A stretch of 64,000 nt of DNA from Haladaptatus halobius (GTDB lineage: Archaea; Halobacteriota; Halobacteria; Halobacteriales; Haladaptataceae), in assembly GCF_020618475.1 (NCBI RefSeq), contig NZ_CP085341.1, positions 62,001-126,000 on the forward strand. The letters run 5' to 3'. Position numbers and translations under genes: made by a program. Below are positions 1-8,933 of the stretch, piece after piece. Every line of letters begins with the position of its first letter. The stretch's first letter is position 1. The notes beneath the pieces are model-generated. The model had not been told where the DNA came from, did not search any database, and saw nothing but the letters and a program-made list of their open reading frames with translations.

Positions 1-88
1 TTAGGAACCATATCTTCACACGGGTTTCGCCGACGCGCTCGCGCATCGTATCGGCTGGCCGTGTGACGGTGTCCGAGTTGTTACTCAT
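1..88 (-). CDS. Partial 4-TM membrane protein (N-terminus only)
   Basis: Only the first 29 codons lie in the window; the gene runs off the left edge. The start ATG is at 88. The visible N-terminus carries the residues TMRERVGETRVKIWFL, closely matching the N-termini of the membrane proteins at 26633-27646 and 33402-34424 (TMRERAGESRAKLWIL and TMRGRSGESRLKIWVL). It is therefore a third member of that family. Unlike the other two copies, no DUF4177 gene precedes it. Function unknown. Confidence 0.6.
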   Translation of the reverse strand, partial: MSNNSDTVTRPADTMRERVGETRVKIWFL

Positions 89-234
89 GTACTTCGTTAT
101 ACGCTAACTTCTGAATTAAATACCCGGATATCAATTGGAGAGAGAACAGTAACCGCGCATAACAGATTCAGAACGTAAATCTACTGGTGAGAGTGCGACT
201 GCGAGATGATGTGGTGATTTATTTTAAACTTCTA

Positions 235-405
235 TTAGTCAGCGATTTTCTCACTACCCAGTTCGATGGATGGGATTTCTTCCTCGAAAATATCGTACTT
301 GAAGTAGGACATCTCCCCAGAGCAACAGCAGAACTGTGATGCTAATCGATTGACGTCTGTGCCTATAATCTTCGACCTCACACAGTCCACGCACCGACGG
401 ATCAA
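235..405 (-). CDS. Putative small Cys-rich (zinc-binding) protein
   Basis: A 56-codon frame beginning at a TTG, with a CVDC pair near the N-terminus and a second cluster FCCCSGE in the middle, followed by an acidic tail EEEIPSIELG. The spacing resembles the two-knuckle zinc ribbons common among haloarchaeal small proteins. An AT-rich TATA-like stretch lies just upstream. It could also be a remnant of a longer gene. No family was recognised with certainty. Confidence 0.35.
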   Translation of the reverse strand: MIRRCVDCVRSKIIGTDVNRLASQFCCCSGEMSYFKYDIFEEEIPSIELGSEKIAD

Positions 406-560
406 ACTTGATATTTATGTGTGAGATACGTCAGACGACTCGCTACATATCCACCCCGCTAAGAGTATCGTTTGGTTTCCCCCTCTTTCTCTCACCCATG
501 ATTTATCCATTGACTATTTCCTTATCCAAAAATATTTTGGCTATGGGTGACAAGCAACAA

Positions 561-607
561 TTGTCGGGTGTTGATGGAGGGAAAGGAACGTGCGTCCCAC
601 CCGACAA
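561..607. repeat. 10-bp perfect inverted repeat (hairpin)
   Basis: TTGTCGGGTG at 561-570 is repeated in inverted form at 598-607 with a 27-base loop. It lies in DNA without a supported gene and about 190 bases from a second, stronger hairpin. It could be a terminator, a structured RNA or part of a mobile-element end. Confidence 0.45.
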
Positions 608-756
608 ACATGGGGAACTCGTGGCGATGGAGAATCTGGTCAGTGCGCTTCGTACATCCCCATGTTCAGTGACTCTGCTCGGTAAGTGAGAGCTATCTCT
701 CGATTAGTTTGCCGCTTTCCCCAATTTCCTTGAAATCCCTCACCATGCTACGTAGT

Positions 757-802
757 GTCGGACGTGAACGGCGGCAGTTGGACTGCGCTATTCACGTCCG
801 AC
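757..802. repeat. 12-bp perfect inverted repeat (hairpin)
   Basis: GTCGGACGTGAA at 757-768 is matched by its perfect reverse complement at 791-802, with a 22-base spacer that itself contains CAG...CTG. It is strong enough to fold as an RNA stem-loop or serve as a protein-binding palindrome. There is no clear T-tract directly after it, so a simple terminator is not obvious. Confidence 0.5.
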
Positions 803-1168
803 GAACGTGGGATTCGCAGTGATAGAGATATCCCATCCGCACCCACGTTCCAGGAAGACAAAATCCTTCAACGGTGGTCAGCAGAGGGATACCCCTTCAA
901 AATACGTCTGTCACAGGTTGGACGTAGATATGCATCCACCATACTGACACCGTCGTTAGAAGGATATCTTGTACTACTGTTTTCTCTATAAGAGTAGTAG
1001 AAGAGAGACCTCACAGTAGTTATCAAAGCATACAACCAGGTATATCATTAGTACGAAGAGGTGCAGACGGTACTCGCGAGGAACGGTCAGCTACGGCGGA
1101 ATTCGTCGATAAAGATCTCAGTTTCAGCGGCGATGCAAACACTCGGAGTGGATGCTGCTTCGTAGCTG

Positions 1169-1927
1169 TCAGTTCTTATTCGATATCGTTGAGTGGCGAG
1201 TCGAACGACCCATGTCTGGCCGAGAGGACGGCATCGTGGAGACATTGGTAGTGACCTGTCCGCGATCGCTGCCTCCATGTCCGCTATCCTGTTCTTCCTC
1301 GGGTTCTTCCACTGTTTCCTCGTCCGTGTTATCTTTCTCTCCTAATCCGGCGGCGTCGAATAGCGAACGAAGCTTCGCGATGGTTTTCTCGGTCGACGAA
1401 GATTCGTCTTCTTCATCGTCCTCGCTTTCCGCCTCGGTCTCGTCGCCTTCCACCTCGTCTTTGTTTCTCGCTTCGGTCGTCGTCTCCTCGTCGGAACTGA
1501 ATGTCGGCAACACTGCCGACAGCAAGTCGCTTACGCTTCTCTCGCTGGCGCTGGATGTTTCATCGCCGCCGATGCATTGGAGTCGTTTGACGCGCTCCTC
1601 TGCGTCAAGGTTCGACCACTCGTTCGAGAGGTCTGCCAGCTCGAGTACGCGTCGGAGGTCGAGCACTGCATCGGGGTCGGCATCTTGCATCACTATCGGT
1701 AGGTCAGTCGGAGCGATATCGTCCGATACGTTCGCGAACCCGGTGGCCGTGAGCAATTCGTCGAGCGACGCATTTGCTATCTCTTCGTCGATGGCATCGA
1801 CGGTGTCGTGCACTGATTCGGCTTTTTCGTCCGGCAGTTCGTCATCCTCAACGGCGTCGAGTGCCGTCTGAATTCGCTCCATCCCATCGGTGAGTAGCTG
1901 TTCGAGGTTAGATTCGTCATTACTCAT
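1169..1927 (-). CDS. Acidic protein related to the gvpI-position protein
   Basis: 252-residue, very acidic soluble protein, last gene of a four-gene leftward operon. Two parts resemble the 257-residue protein encoded between gvpH and gvpJ (18547-19320). One is a core at residues 71-104, where both share a D-[LI]-P...DP-x-x-A pattern followed by a conserved Trp. The other is a C-terminal peptide STMPSSRPDMG at 230-240, against STMAQSRTDMG in the other protein. The region between is low-complexity Glu/Asp/Ser. No annotated domain was recognised; a role with gas vesicles is inferred only from this paralogy. The start ATG at 1927 is 62 bases downstream of the preceding gene. Confidence 0.75.
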   Translation of the reverse strand: MSNDESNLEQLLTDGMERIQTALDAVEDDELPDEKAESVHDTVDAIDEEIANASLDELLTATGFANVSDDIAPTDLPIVMQDADPDAVLDLRRVLELADLSNEWSNLDAEERVKRLQCIGGDETSSASERSVSDLLSAVLPTFSSDEETTTEARNKDEVEGDETEAESEDDEEDESSSTEKTIAKLRSLFDAAGLGEKDNTDEETVEEPEEEQDSGHGGSDRGQVTTNVSTMPSSRPDMGRSTRHSTISNKN

Positions 1928-1989
1928 GGTTTGAATAGAATGTCCGCAGATTAGTCGCTGACGGCCACTATAATTAATTCCGCATCGGT

Positions 1990-2628
1990 TTATTCTTTGT
2001 CCTCCTCGGAATCGTCGTTGAAGTCCTCGGCGATGGCATCGACCAGCTCTTCACGCGATAGGTTTGCCTTCACGCCGACCTCCTTCGCGATGGACTGAAG
2101 CTCTGAGTACTCCATCTTCTCAAGGAGGTCACGGTACGTCTCTTCTCGAATGGTCTGTATATCGTCAGCGTCGAGATTACTGGCATCGGTGCTGGAGTCC
2201 TCGTCGCTTACCCCTTCCATGATTTCTTTTGCGTCCGTCGCTGCCTCTTTGGCAGTCTCTTTCGCCTCGTCGAGTGTCTCCTCTCGTCGTTCGACGTACT
2301 CACGGAGCCTATTCTCGAGAGGATCACGGAACTGCGGTCGGCTCAGTGTTCGCCCGAGTGCAACGATGAACGCACCCCCGATGCGGCGAAGTAGCGAGCG
2401 CTCACCCTCGTCGTTACTCTGGAATGATAGCTTCGAGACGAGCCAGTCGGATGTAGCGCGACCAAGGTAGCGCCCAGCGAGTGCACCGACCGTTTCGCCA
2501 ATCGTTCGCCCGAGCGACGCACCATCCACTTGATCGGATACGCTATCGCCAGTCACTAGCGATCCGACGTCGATCTGCTCGGTCAGTTCATTGGTGATCG
2601 CCTCTTTCGGGTCGGGATTGTCGGTCAT
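1990..2628 (-). CDS. Glycine-zipper protein with SAP/Rho-N-like C-terminus
   Basis: 212-residue acidic protein. A glycine-zipper segment (GRTIGETVGALAGRYLG) lies around residues 40-57, then a helical charged middle, and a C-terminal helix-loop-helix of about 35 residues (ELQSIAKEVGV...SREELVDAI) resembling SAP or Rho N-terminal-type folds. It overlaps the preceding gene by ATGA, implying translational coupling. The architecture parallels the protein at 16513-17130 downstream of gvpO2, which also has a GxxxG-rich N-terminal half and a short helical C-terminus. Function unknown; membrane or vesicle-surface association is a guess. Confidence 0.75.
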   Translation of the reverse strand: MTDNPDPKEAITNELTEQIDVGSLVTGDSVSDQVDGASLGRTIGETVGALAGRYLGRATSDWLVSKLSFQSNDEGERSLLRRIGGAFIVALGRTLSRPQFRDPLENRLREYVERREETLDEAKETAKEAATDAKEIMEGVSDEDSSTDASNLDADDIQTIREETYRDLLEKMEYSELQSIAKEVGVKANLSREELVDAIAEDFNDDSEEDKE

Positions 2629-2975
2629 TCGTTCTCGCCTCCCCCGTCGCTTTCAGTATCGTCGCTCGTATTCTCTTCACTTGCCTCGCTCTCAGTATCA
2701 CCGTCTCCCTCTCCGTCGGCTTTCTCATCGCCGTTCGCGTCCGATGCAGTATCGGACGCAGAATCGAGGAGGGAGTCCAACAGCAGGCCGCCAAGGAGAC
2801 CGCCGAGCCACCCGCCGAGATGGCGACCGACAAACTCCCCGATCGTCGCACCGAGTGACTCCGCCGACGTCTCGTTGCTAAACTCCCCCCCGAGCGGCGT
2901 GTCCGCAAACACTTCACTGAGATCGATGTTCTGAATCGCCGAGCCGAGGTTGAGCGGCGAAGTATCGTCGCTCAT
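2625..2975 (-). CDS. Small glycine-zipper acidic protein
   Basis: 116 residues. The middle (about residues 40-70) is a dense glycine zipper (GATIGEFVGRHLGGWLGG and onward) likely to insert in or pack against a membrane or hydrophobic shell. The C-terminal third is low-complexity Glu/Asp/Ser/Gly. It overlaps both neighbours by ATGA (2972-2975 and 2625-2628), so it is the centre of a tightly coupled operon. It resembles the N-terminal half of the next gene, suggesting duplication. No known family assigned. Confidence 0.7.
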   Translation of the reverse strand: MSDDTSPLNLGSAIQNIDLSEVFADTPLGGEFSNETSAESLGATIGEFVGRHLGGWLGGLLGGLLLDSLLDSASDTASDANGDEKADGEGDGDTESEASEENTSDDTESDGGGENE

Positions 2976-3649
2976 GCTTCGGACTCTGTCTCGGATTCCT
3001 CCGTAGAGTCACCGCCGAACATCTGATCCACGAGTTCTTTGAGGAGCGTCGTTAGCAGTTCGTCGAGTGGTATGTCTGCCAGCGCATCGCTTACTGAATC
3101 GCGGGCAGAGTTGACCGCCGACGAAAGGGGACCAGAGCCATCGGACTCTTCGTCGGAATCGCTGAACAATCCCTCGAAGAGGCTTCCGGAGAACAGGTTC
3201 CCCAGCAGCCCTTTTGAACCACCGCCGAGTAGATTTCCGACATCGGAGAGCAGATTCCCCAGCAATCGACCGGGGCCACTCACCGCTGTCACGTCTAACT
3301 CGACCTCGTCGAGGTCGACTTCGAGGCCGAGCAGGTCGAGGAACAACCCTTCGAGGTCGAGATATAACACCGTCGTCTCCCCTTCCTCGCGGTAGTCGTA
3401 TTCGTCCGACTCTTCCTCACTTTCCCCTGTCGTTTCTTGTGATTCGTCCGTCTTGTCTTCGGATTCTTCTGTCCCTTCCTCGTTGGTCTCCTCCGTTTCG
3501 TTTGCCTCGTCTGTTTCCTCCTCTTCACCACCGTCGGGCAATAACCGCTTTTCACTCGGAGAGTCGGCGGCGAGGTCTCCGTCGCTGTCCGGGATGATGC
3601 CATTCTCTTCGTTATGCGGTTCGTCGCTACGTTCGACAGATCCTGTCAT
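2972..3649 (-). CDS. Acidic protein with LDL-LGL-VDL repeat motif
   Basis: 225 residues if started at the ATG at 3649 (a longer open frame to 3826 has an unlike, less acidic leader and was not chosen). The first 90 residues are low-complexity acidic. They are followed by a hydrophobic block, LYLDLEGLFLDLLGLEVDL then VELDVTAVSGPGRLLGNLL, a pattern known from bacterial proteins of unknown function that carry LGL-VDL...GxGxLLGNLL motifs. A serine/glycine-rich segment and an amphipathic C-terminus follow. It is the first gene of the four-gene operon. Its association with gas-vesicle-type proteins is inferred from its neighbours. Confidence 0.7.
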   Translation of the reverse strand: MTGSVERSDEPHNEENGIIPDSDGDLAADSPSEKRLLPDGGEEEETDEANETEETNEEGTEESEDKTDESQETTGESEEESDEYDYREEGETTVLYLDLEGLFLDLLGLEVDLDEVELDVTAVSGPGRLLGNLLSDVGNLLGGGSKGLLGNLFSGSLFEGLFSDSDEESDGSGPLSSAVNSARDSVSDALADIPLDELLTTLLKELVDQMFGGDSTEESETESEA

Positions 3650-3873
3650 GGTAACCGACTTAATCCTAATGGGAACGGTCATAACTAAACTATTCTGGCT
3701 ATCTATGCAAGCTTGCCTAGTAGAATACGGCCTCGAAACGGGATATTGAGCCAAATCTCCCGCTACTCGAATAGTGTAGAACGATTCCGGTGGTTCGTTC
3801 TCTAACCAGGAAATGATCATCGCCAACTCTCTATCTCTCTAATGGGAAACTCCCACGGTAACGCGTTATCATC

Positions 3874-4438
3874 GTGGAGTACAGATCGACCATGCTCCAT
3901 AATTCACTAGATAACAGAGTGAAGACTACCGTTTTCGAACCTCAAGATATCTGCAGTTGCGGGAGATTTGCGACCACCGTGCACTGTGCCTTATCTGTCG
4001 AACCTGACGGTTGTCACCGTCTGCTCCACGCTGGCGGCTTATCGTTCAGGGAAACAGTCACGATCTTAGAATCACTTAGGGTGGATCAGTTATAGCAGGT
4101 GATCTGGTTGTGGCAGAAACGACTGGCTGATAATGAGCGCGATCTACCGACAACGACACCGTCGCGGGTCACCATCGACGAGACCGCTATCCAAATCGCC
4201 AGTGAGTGGTATTGGATCTACATTGTGAACGAGCTCGAGACGAAGCTGCTGTTGACAATCAAGTTGTTCAGCCGCTGTGGCACTGTTCCCGCTGTAGCGT
4301 TCCTGCATCTGTTTTCCGAGAAACTCGACTTCTCTAAGATTGTGTTTCTCGTCGATAGCCACGGCCATCTGACTGCCTCTCCCGATTAGGGGGTGAGCGA
4401 TCGACTCAACTACGGCCTCCAAGACCACATCAAAACGT
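3874..4438 (+). pseudogene. IS6-family transposase remnant
   Basis: Fragments read like an IS6-type DDE transposase: an N-terminal HAGGLSFRETVTILESL segment, then RVTIDETAIQIASEWYWIY (first catalytic Asp), then VFLVDSHGHLT (second Asp region). Stops at about 4093 and 4387 interrupt it, and the C-terminal Glu region is not preserved. No clear terminal inverted repeats were found. A second IS6-like remnant lies at 54900-55190. Confidence 0.6.
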
Positions 4439-5081
4439 GATTTTACATGCTTGCAAATGCACACCGACTGCTTTCATACGAGCTAGGTCGACAATCGGTC
4501 AGCTGTCAGATTGGATTTCGGTAGTTTAGATGCTATTACAAACGCCACCGATCCCGCCAAGTACTTGATGGACGAACTACCGCGGAGATTATCTAGACAG
4601 TGCGGTTCAAATAGTAACTTGGTAGGTTTTAATTCCTCTAGTTTCGATATAGTAGTGGCTAGAATATGAGAAACAATTATTGCAGTGGTGGTCGTTTTTC
4701 TGGTTGGAGGAGGTGGAGACACACATGCCAATTCCACATTATCCCTCCGACGAACCCGAGGACGAGCCTGTGCCAGACATCGATGGGATTATCGACACCA
4801 TCCTCAACGGTGGAAACATTTCGTTGTTGCGGCCGGCCAGGCGATGAATCACTCGCATTCGATTTTTCATAGTGCTGATTTGATTTCGAGAGGAGCGTTC
4901 AGACAGCGCTATGCACAACTGCTGCTCCGCGAGTTCAAATTGCTCCCTAATCACGCGATGAAGACGCTGTCGGTAAGTCTCTTCACTACTCGCTGATTCA
5001 CCAAGTGACGAATCGCCTGAAGTACCCTACCCAGTAGGGTGATTTACAGTCACTTCTATCAATGTCGCCATTCGTGTCTGC
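4439..5081. other. Stretch without a convincing gene
   Basis: The only protein-like frame is a 40-codon ORF at 4725-4847 on the plus strand, with acidic composition (SDEPEDEPVPDIDG). It could be the decayed N-terminus of a haloarchaeal protein. Nothing else was recognised. Confidence 0.3.
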
Positions 5082-6257
5082 TCAGAGGAAGAGCGTAATT
5101 ATGGTGTAGCCGCCGTAGCTGATCACCAGCGAGAGTGCAAGCAACCCGACCCAAGCGAGGATTGTGTAGTTTGATTTCGTCGAGTCAACACTATCTGCGC
5201 CAGCGGCGTAGCCACTCCCGACGATGGCGCTGACGAAAATTTCGTTGAACGACATCGGAAGGCCGAAATAGATCGCTACTTGTGCGATTGCAAATGCCGG
5301 AACGAGGACGGCAATTGATCGCCGAGTAATCTTGTGTAAGAGACTTGATCATTCGGGGTGCAGCCATCCATGAACCCGCTAAGAGTCCAAGACCACCGCC
5401 GATGAGTATCACAACAATCGGCACCGCAAGCGACAGCGACTCAAATAACGGCAGGAGAGGGCCGATCGCCAATTCCACTTTGCCCCCGCCCGCTGAAAAC
5501 GCAACCAGCGCACCAAGCGCGAGGAGGAAGTTCCGTTGAGCTGTGTCCGCATCTTGAACCATAGCTCGTGCGAGCCAGCCCGCAAGCACCAGCGCGAATC
5601 CTACTGAGATCATCACGACCTGCCAGGTGGCTGTCGGGCCTGGGATAACTGCCGCAACAGCCGCCGCCATTGAGCGAGTTTCTCCCACCGGGCCGAGCAG
5701 ACTGAACTCCATGCTGGCGATGATGATACCGACGAGACCGGCAAGTATCGGCACAAGCACCCGTTCGGATAGCTGGTCACTGCGGAGAAGCCGGGCGGTA
5801 ACATATGCTGTTCCCCCACCAATTGGCGGTGTGAGCACCCATAGTGCCACGATCATCTGGTATTCGTCCCACGCAGGGTCACCCCCGAGTGCCAATCCGA
5901 CTCAACTACTGCGCCCGTGACGGTAAAGGCGGTCGCGATGGAGTAGCCAGCAAACACACCGAGAGCGATGAGGCCGGCCGCAGTGAGAAGTGCGATTGTT
6001 ACAGCCAGCGGTGAAAGCGTCACCCCGTGTATCAGACCACCCCCAATCGTATGTGTGACAGCCGCTCCTTGCAGAACTGCACCGGCGAATCCTAAAATTC
6101 CGACGAAGAAGGCGGCACGCATCGTCGGAATTGCGTTCGCGCTGATTGCTGGCGCAAAAGGTGTCGAGCCAGACGAGCCTGCCCCGATCGTCCATGCGGT
6201 AAACAAGCTCGCGATGCCGGTCACTACAAGGATTCCAATCGTTCCCAGTGTAACCAT
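5082..6257 (-). pseudogene. PiT-family phosphate permease, frameshifted
   Basis: The three pieces together would make a complete inorganic phosphate (PiT) permease of about 390 residues with about ten TM helices. Piece one (6257 to about 5895) starts MVTLGTIGILVVTG. The reading frame then shifts because GTTGAGTC stands where GTTGGAGTC would keep frame into VGLALGGDPAWDEYQ. A second shift near 5342 is needed to reach HKITRRSIAVLVPAF and the C-terminus ending at 5082. An intact paralogue is at 7444-8667. Lies 16 bases after the also-frameshifted DUF5828 gene, probably one operon. Either a true pseudogene or a sequence with indel errors. Confidence 0.8.
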
Positions 6258-6273
6258 TCACATCTCGATTATC

Positions 6274-6925
6274 TCAGTCAGGGAGGTCGACATCTTCGGC
6301 TGCCTCCAGAGTCTCGGTATTCTTTTCGGTTTTGACGTGCCACCGGTCCACTGTTTCCTCATACTCGGAGAGTCGCTCGCTCACAGTCTCTTTCCGGTCG
6401 TCATCGTTGATATTCACCTCGAATGCATACGGCGATTCATCATTTCGCGTTCGGTTGGATGTTTGCGCTCACGAGGTCATTATCGAAATATTGGGGCGCC
6501 ATCTTCGTCATGACATTCTTATAGACGACTTCTTCGGCAGTCCGAACCACTTTCCGACTGGCCGTGTCAGCTGCGCGAGCGAAATAGTCAAGCGAATCTC
6601 GGCCGTTTTCAATGGCGTCTTCACTATCGTTCTCATCCAACGCTTCGTATGACTCGGTTACTTTTTCACCAGCAGTTTGCAGATCTTCAGTTGGTGATTT
6701 ATCTGCTTGCTCACCTTCTCCTGCTGAGAGGGTGGCTTGTTCGGCGGTTTTTTCGTTCATATCGTCGCGGAGCCGTTCGTGGGCTTTCGGCCGCCACTCA
6801 TCCCATTCGTCGAACGCTTCCCCCTCAGCGCCTGCGTCACGCAAGGCTTCGGTGATGCGCTCACCGTGTTCAACGATGGTCACCCAGTCACCCTGCTGTT
6901 TAAAGCCGGAAATACTTTCCTCCAT
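6274..6925 (-). pseudogene. DUF5828-family protein, single frameshift
   Basis: The first 155 or so residues (MEESISGFKQQGDWVTIVEHG onward) match the haloarchaeal DUF5828 family as I recall it. The frame closes early at 6440. In the next frame the expected C-terminus continues as TRNDESPYAFEVNINDDD and ends at 6274. One extra C in CAACCGAACG near 6460 explains the break. Function unknown. It immediately precedes the frameshifted phosphate permease, so the pair may have decayed together or share sequencing errors. Confidence 0.7.
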
Positions 6926-7443
6926 CCTATTTCTCTCTACGCATCATGCTAGAATAACTGTTTTGCTATTCCTGCATACGATTCCACGTGTCACGGTAAA
7001 GTCTTAGAGACCCCACTAGGTCCAGTTCAGGACCTATTCAGTCATGAGCCGTATCGTTAATCAATACCCTGAATGATTTTCTTCTTCGTAAACTCTATCG
7101 GTAGCGGAACGTGGTATCTGATCAGCACTCCGACCCGAATCTATAGGGATTAGCAGTGATTTTCAGGGTTATCAGTGACGACAATGATGACGGGAGAAAT
7201 CAAGCAACGGAGGAAACTATGGGTTTAATTGCTCATCCCTATAGTTAGACATGGGCCGAACGGTTTTCCCACAGTGGCTGGTCACCAGCAATCCCGACAT
7301 GGTGCCCATTTCCAGGAAGCAGAATAGTGATATGGCGAATTACCTATGTGAAACAGTATTCGACGAGGCAATGCCAGTCTCAAGGGCAGTCACCATTGTG
7401 CTGACCAAAACTGGTTTGCGTCTACTGTCGATATTCTCCCTCT
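6926..7443. other. Intergenic stretch without a supported gene
   Basis: An 86-codon plus-strand frame at 7251-7511 runs into the 3' end of the permease gene and has no recognisable domain. I see no convincing gene, RNA or repeat here. The promoter of the leftward DUF5828-PiT pair must lie in the part near 6930-7000. Confidence 0.35.
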
Positions 7444-8667
7444 TTATAGCCCTGGCAGAGGCAGGAACTGGAAGACCAGATAGGAGGCAAGCGCAGCGAT
7501 TGACGGCGTGAGAATCCAAAGGGTGATCACCCGTGCGGTGGTTGCTGGATTGAATAGATCAGTTGGCGTGAGCTCAGTTGGATCTTCTTTCCCAATCTGT
7601 TGTACCGGGTTCGGATTGACGGTGGTGCTATGGCTATCCGCGGCGAGAGCGTCAACCGAGATTTTGGAACCCTTTTCACCCTGGAGTGCAACTGTTGTCG
7701 CTTCGGATAGGGTGATGGTTCGAGATGCACGTCCCCAGCCAAGCCCGACGATACACATGGTCGCACTCACGGCGAGGCTCGCAGGAATCCCAATCGCCGA
7801 GAGAAAGGTGATGAGACTTGCGCTTACCACTTCGACGATGAGCGCCGCTAAAAGGGGGAGATCCGTCAAATCATTCCCGACGGTTTCGAGCGTGCGGCGC
7901 GCGATCGTGAACGCACCAAGCCCGATTGCGCCACCGGCCAGAAGAATTCCTGGTTCAAGGCCTAATTCACCGCTTCCGACGAGCGGTGCAACGGCATTTG
8001 CCGTATTACTCGCACCCGCGCTGAACGCCATGTAACAGCCGATCACCACAACGAGTGCACCACTAATCAGTTCCCGTGCGGATGTCCCGGAGGCGATTCG
8101 TGGCCGGGGAATGACGCTGGATTGGTCACGAACGAGTAGTGCGCCTGACGAGCTATCGATGGCGAGCCAGGCGTCAAGATAGGGGTAGAGATATCGACCA
8201 ATCATCGCACACACCCAGAATGCGATGACGGGTGCGATGAGCCACCAGGAGACGATTTCAAGCATGATCCCCTCGTTGAGACTACCGGTTGCGACTCCAA
8301 GGCCAGCGATTGCCCCAACGGCAGTCATTGAGGTCGACGCTGGGACGCCGAAGAGGTTCGATATTAACAGGGCAAGCCCGACGAAAAAGAGGACGCCGAC
8401 GCTGGCGATAAGTGTGAACTCGCTCTGTGGAACGATCTCACCGCCCATGGTTTTGATCACATTGCGCCCCACAGTCCAGCCACCAAGGAGGGCAAATCCA
8501 GTCATGAGGCCGGCGGCAGCAAGTTTTGAGACGACACGACTGCCGACGGCTGGGCCGAAGGCAACGCCGGTCGATGATCCCCCGATATTGAAGCCGACGA
8601 ACACGGCAACGAACAACCCAAGAAGCAAAAGGAATGTGAAGGCCATGTGAGTAATTGAAGTAGACAT
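7444..8667 (-). CDS. Inorganic phosphate transporter, PiT family
   Basis: 407 residues from the ATG at 8667 (a 28-residue upstream extension is possible but lacks hydrophobic start features). Duplicated PiT halves are visible: an N-terminal GFNIGGSSTGVAFGPAVG block and a C-terminal-half FSAGASNTANAVAPLVGSG block, corresponding to the GANDxANA-type signature. There are about ten TM helices and a cytoplasmic loop around residues 320-370. It should import phosphate by cation symport at the cytoplasmic membrane. No DUF47/PhoU-like partner, often found with PiT genes, is adjacent. A frameshifted paralogue lies 1.2 kb away. Confidence 0.9.
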   Translation of the reverse strand: MSTSITHMAFTFLLLLGLFVAVFVGFNIGGSSTGVAFGPAVGSRVVSKLAAAGLMTGFALLGGWTVGRNVIKTMGGEIVPQSEFTLIASVGVLFFVGLALLISNLFGVPASTSMTAVGAIAGLGVATGSLNEGIMLEIVSWWLIAPVIAFWVCAMIGRYLYPYLDAWLAIDSSSGALLVRDQSSVIPRPRIASGTSARELISGALVVVIGCYMAFSAGASNTANAVAPLVGSGELGLEPGILLAGGAIGLGAFTIARRTLETVGNDLTDLPLLAALIVEVVSASLITFLSAIGIPASLAVSATMCIVGLGWGRASRTITLSEATTVALQGEKGSKISVDALAADSHSTTVNPNPVQQIGKEDPTELTPTDLFNPATTARVITLWILTPSIAALASYLVFQFLPLPGL

Positions 8668-8933
8668 CGAATAGGTTTTTCTATCGGTCACATATTCACT
8701 CCAGAAGCTAACACTCGCTCGCAGTCGTTCGTTCGTGACTGAAACGCTCATCTACTATCGATGCACTGGGATGCTTAGAGCTGATCGTCTGGAACTTCGT
8801 CCCAATGATTATCCAATAGTGTGAGACGTGGGATGATCTCATCCCAACTGTGGACGATGTCGGAGTGTATTGGTGGCATGATCCCACAGTCATGGCCGGT
8901 AAAACAGGTCTACGCTGCTCTACTGCGATTCAC

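Larger units (their letters stand above)
406..1168. other. Gene-poor stretch with two hairpins
   Basis: Two open frames of 93 and 78 codons exist on the plus strand, but neither has a recognisable domain or acidic haloarchaeal composition. The notable content is two separate perfect inverted repeats, listed separately. Confidence 0.4.

Noticed and set aside
1152..1871. 239-codon Ser-rich plus-strand frame
   Set aside because: It is the antisense shadow of the acidic gene at 1169-1927; GAx codons read in reverse give Ser/Phe runs.
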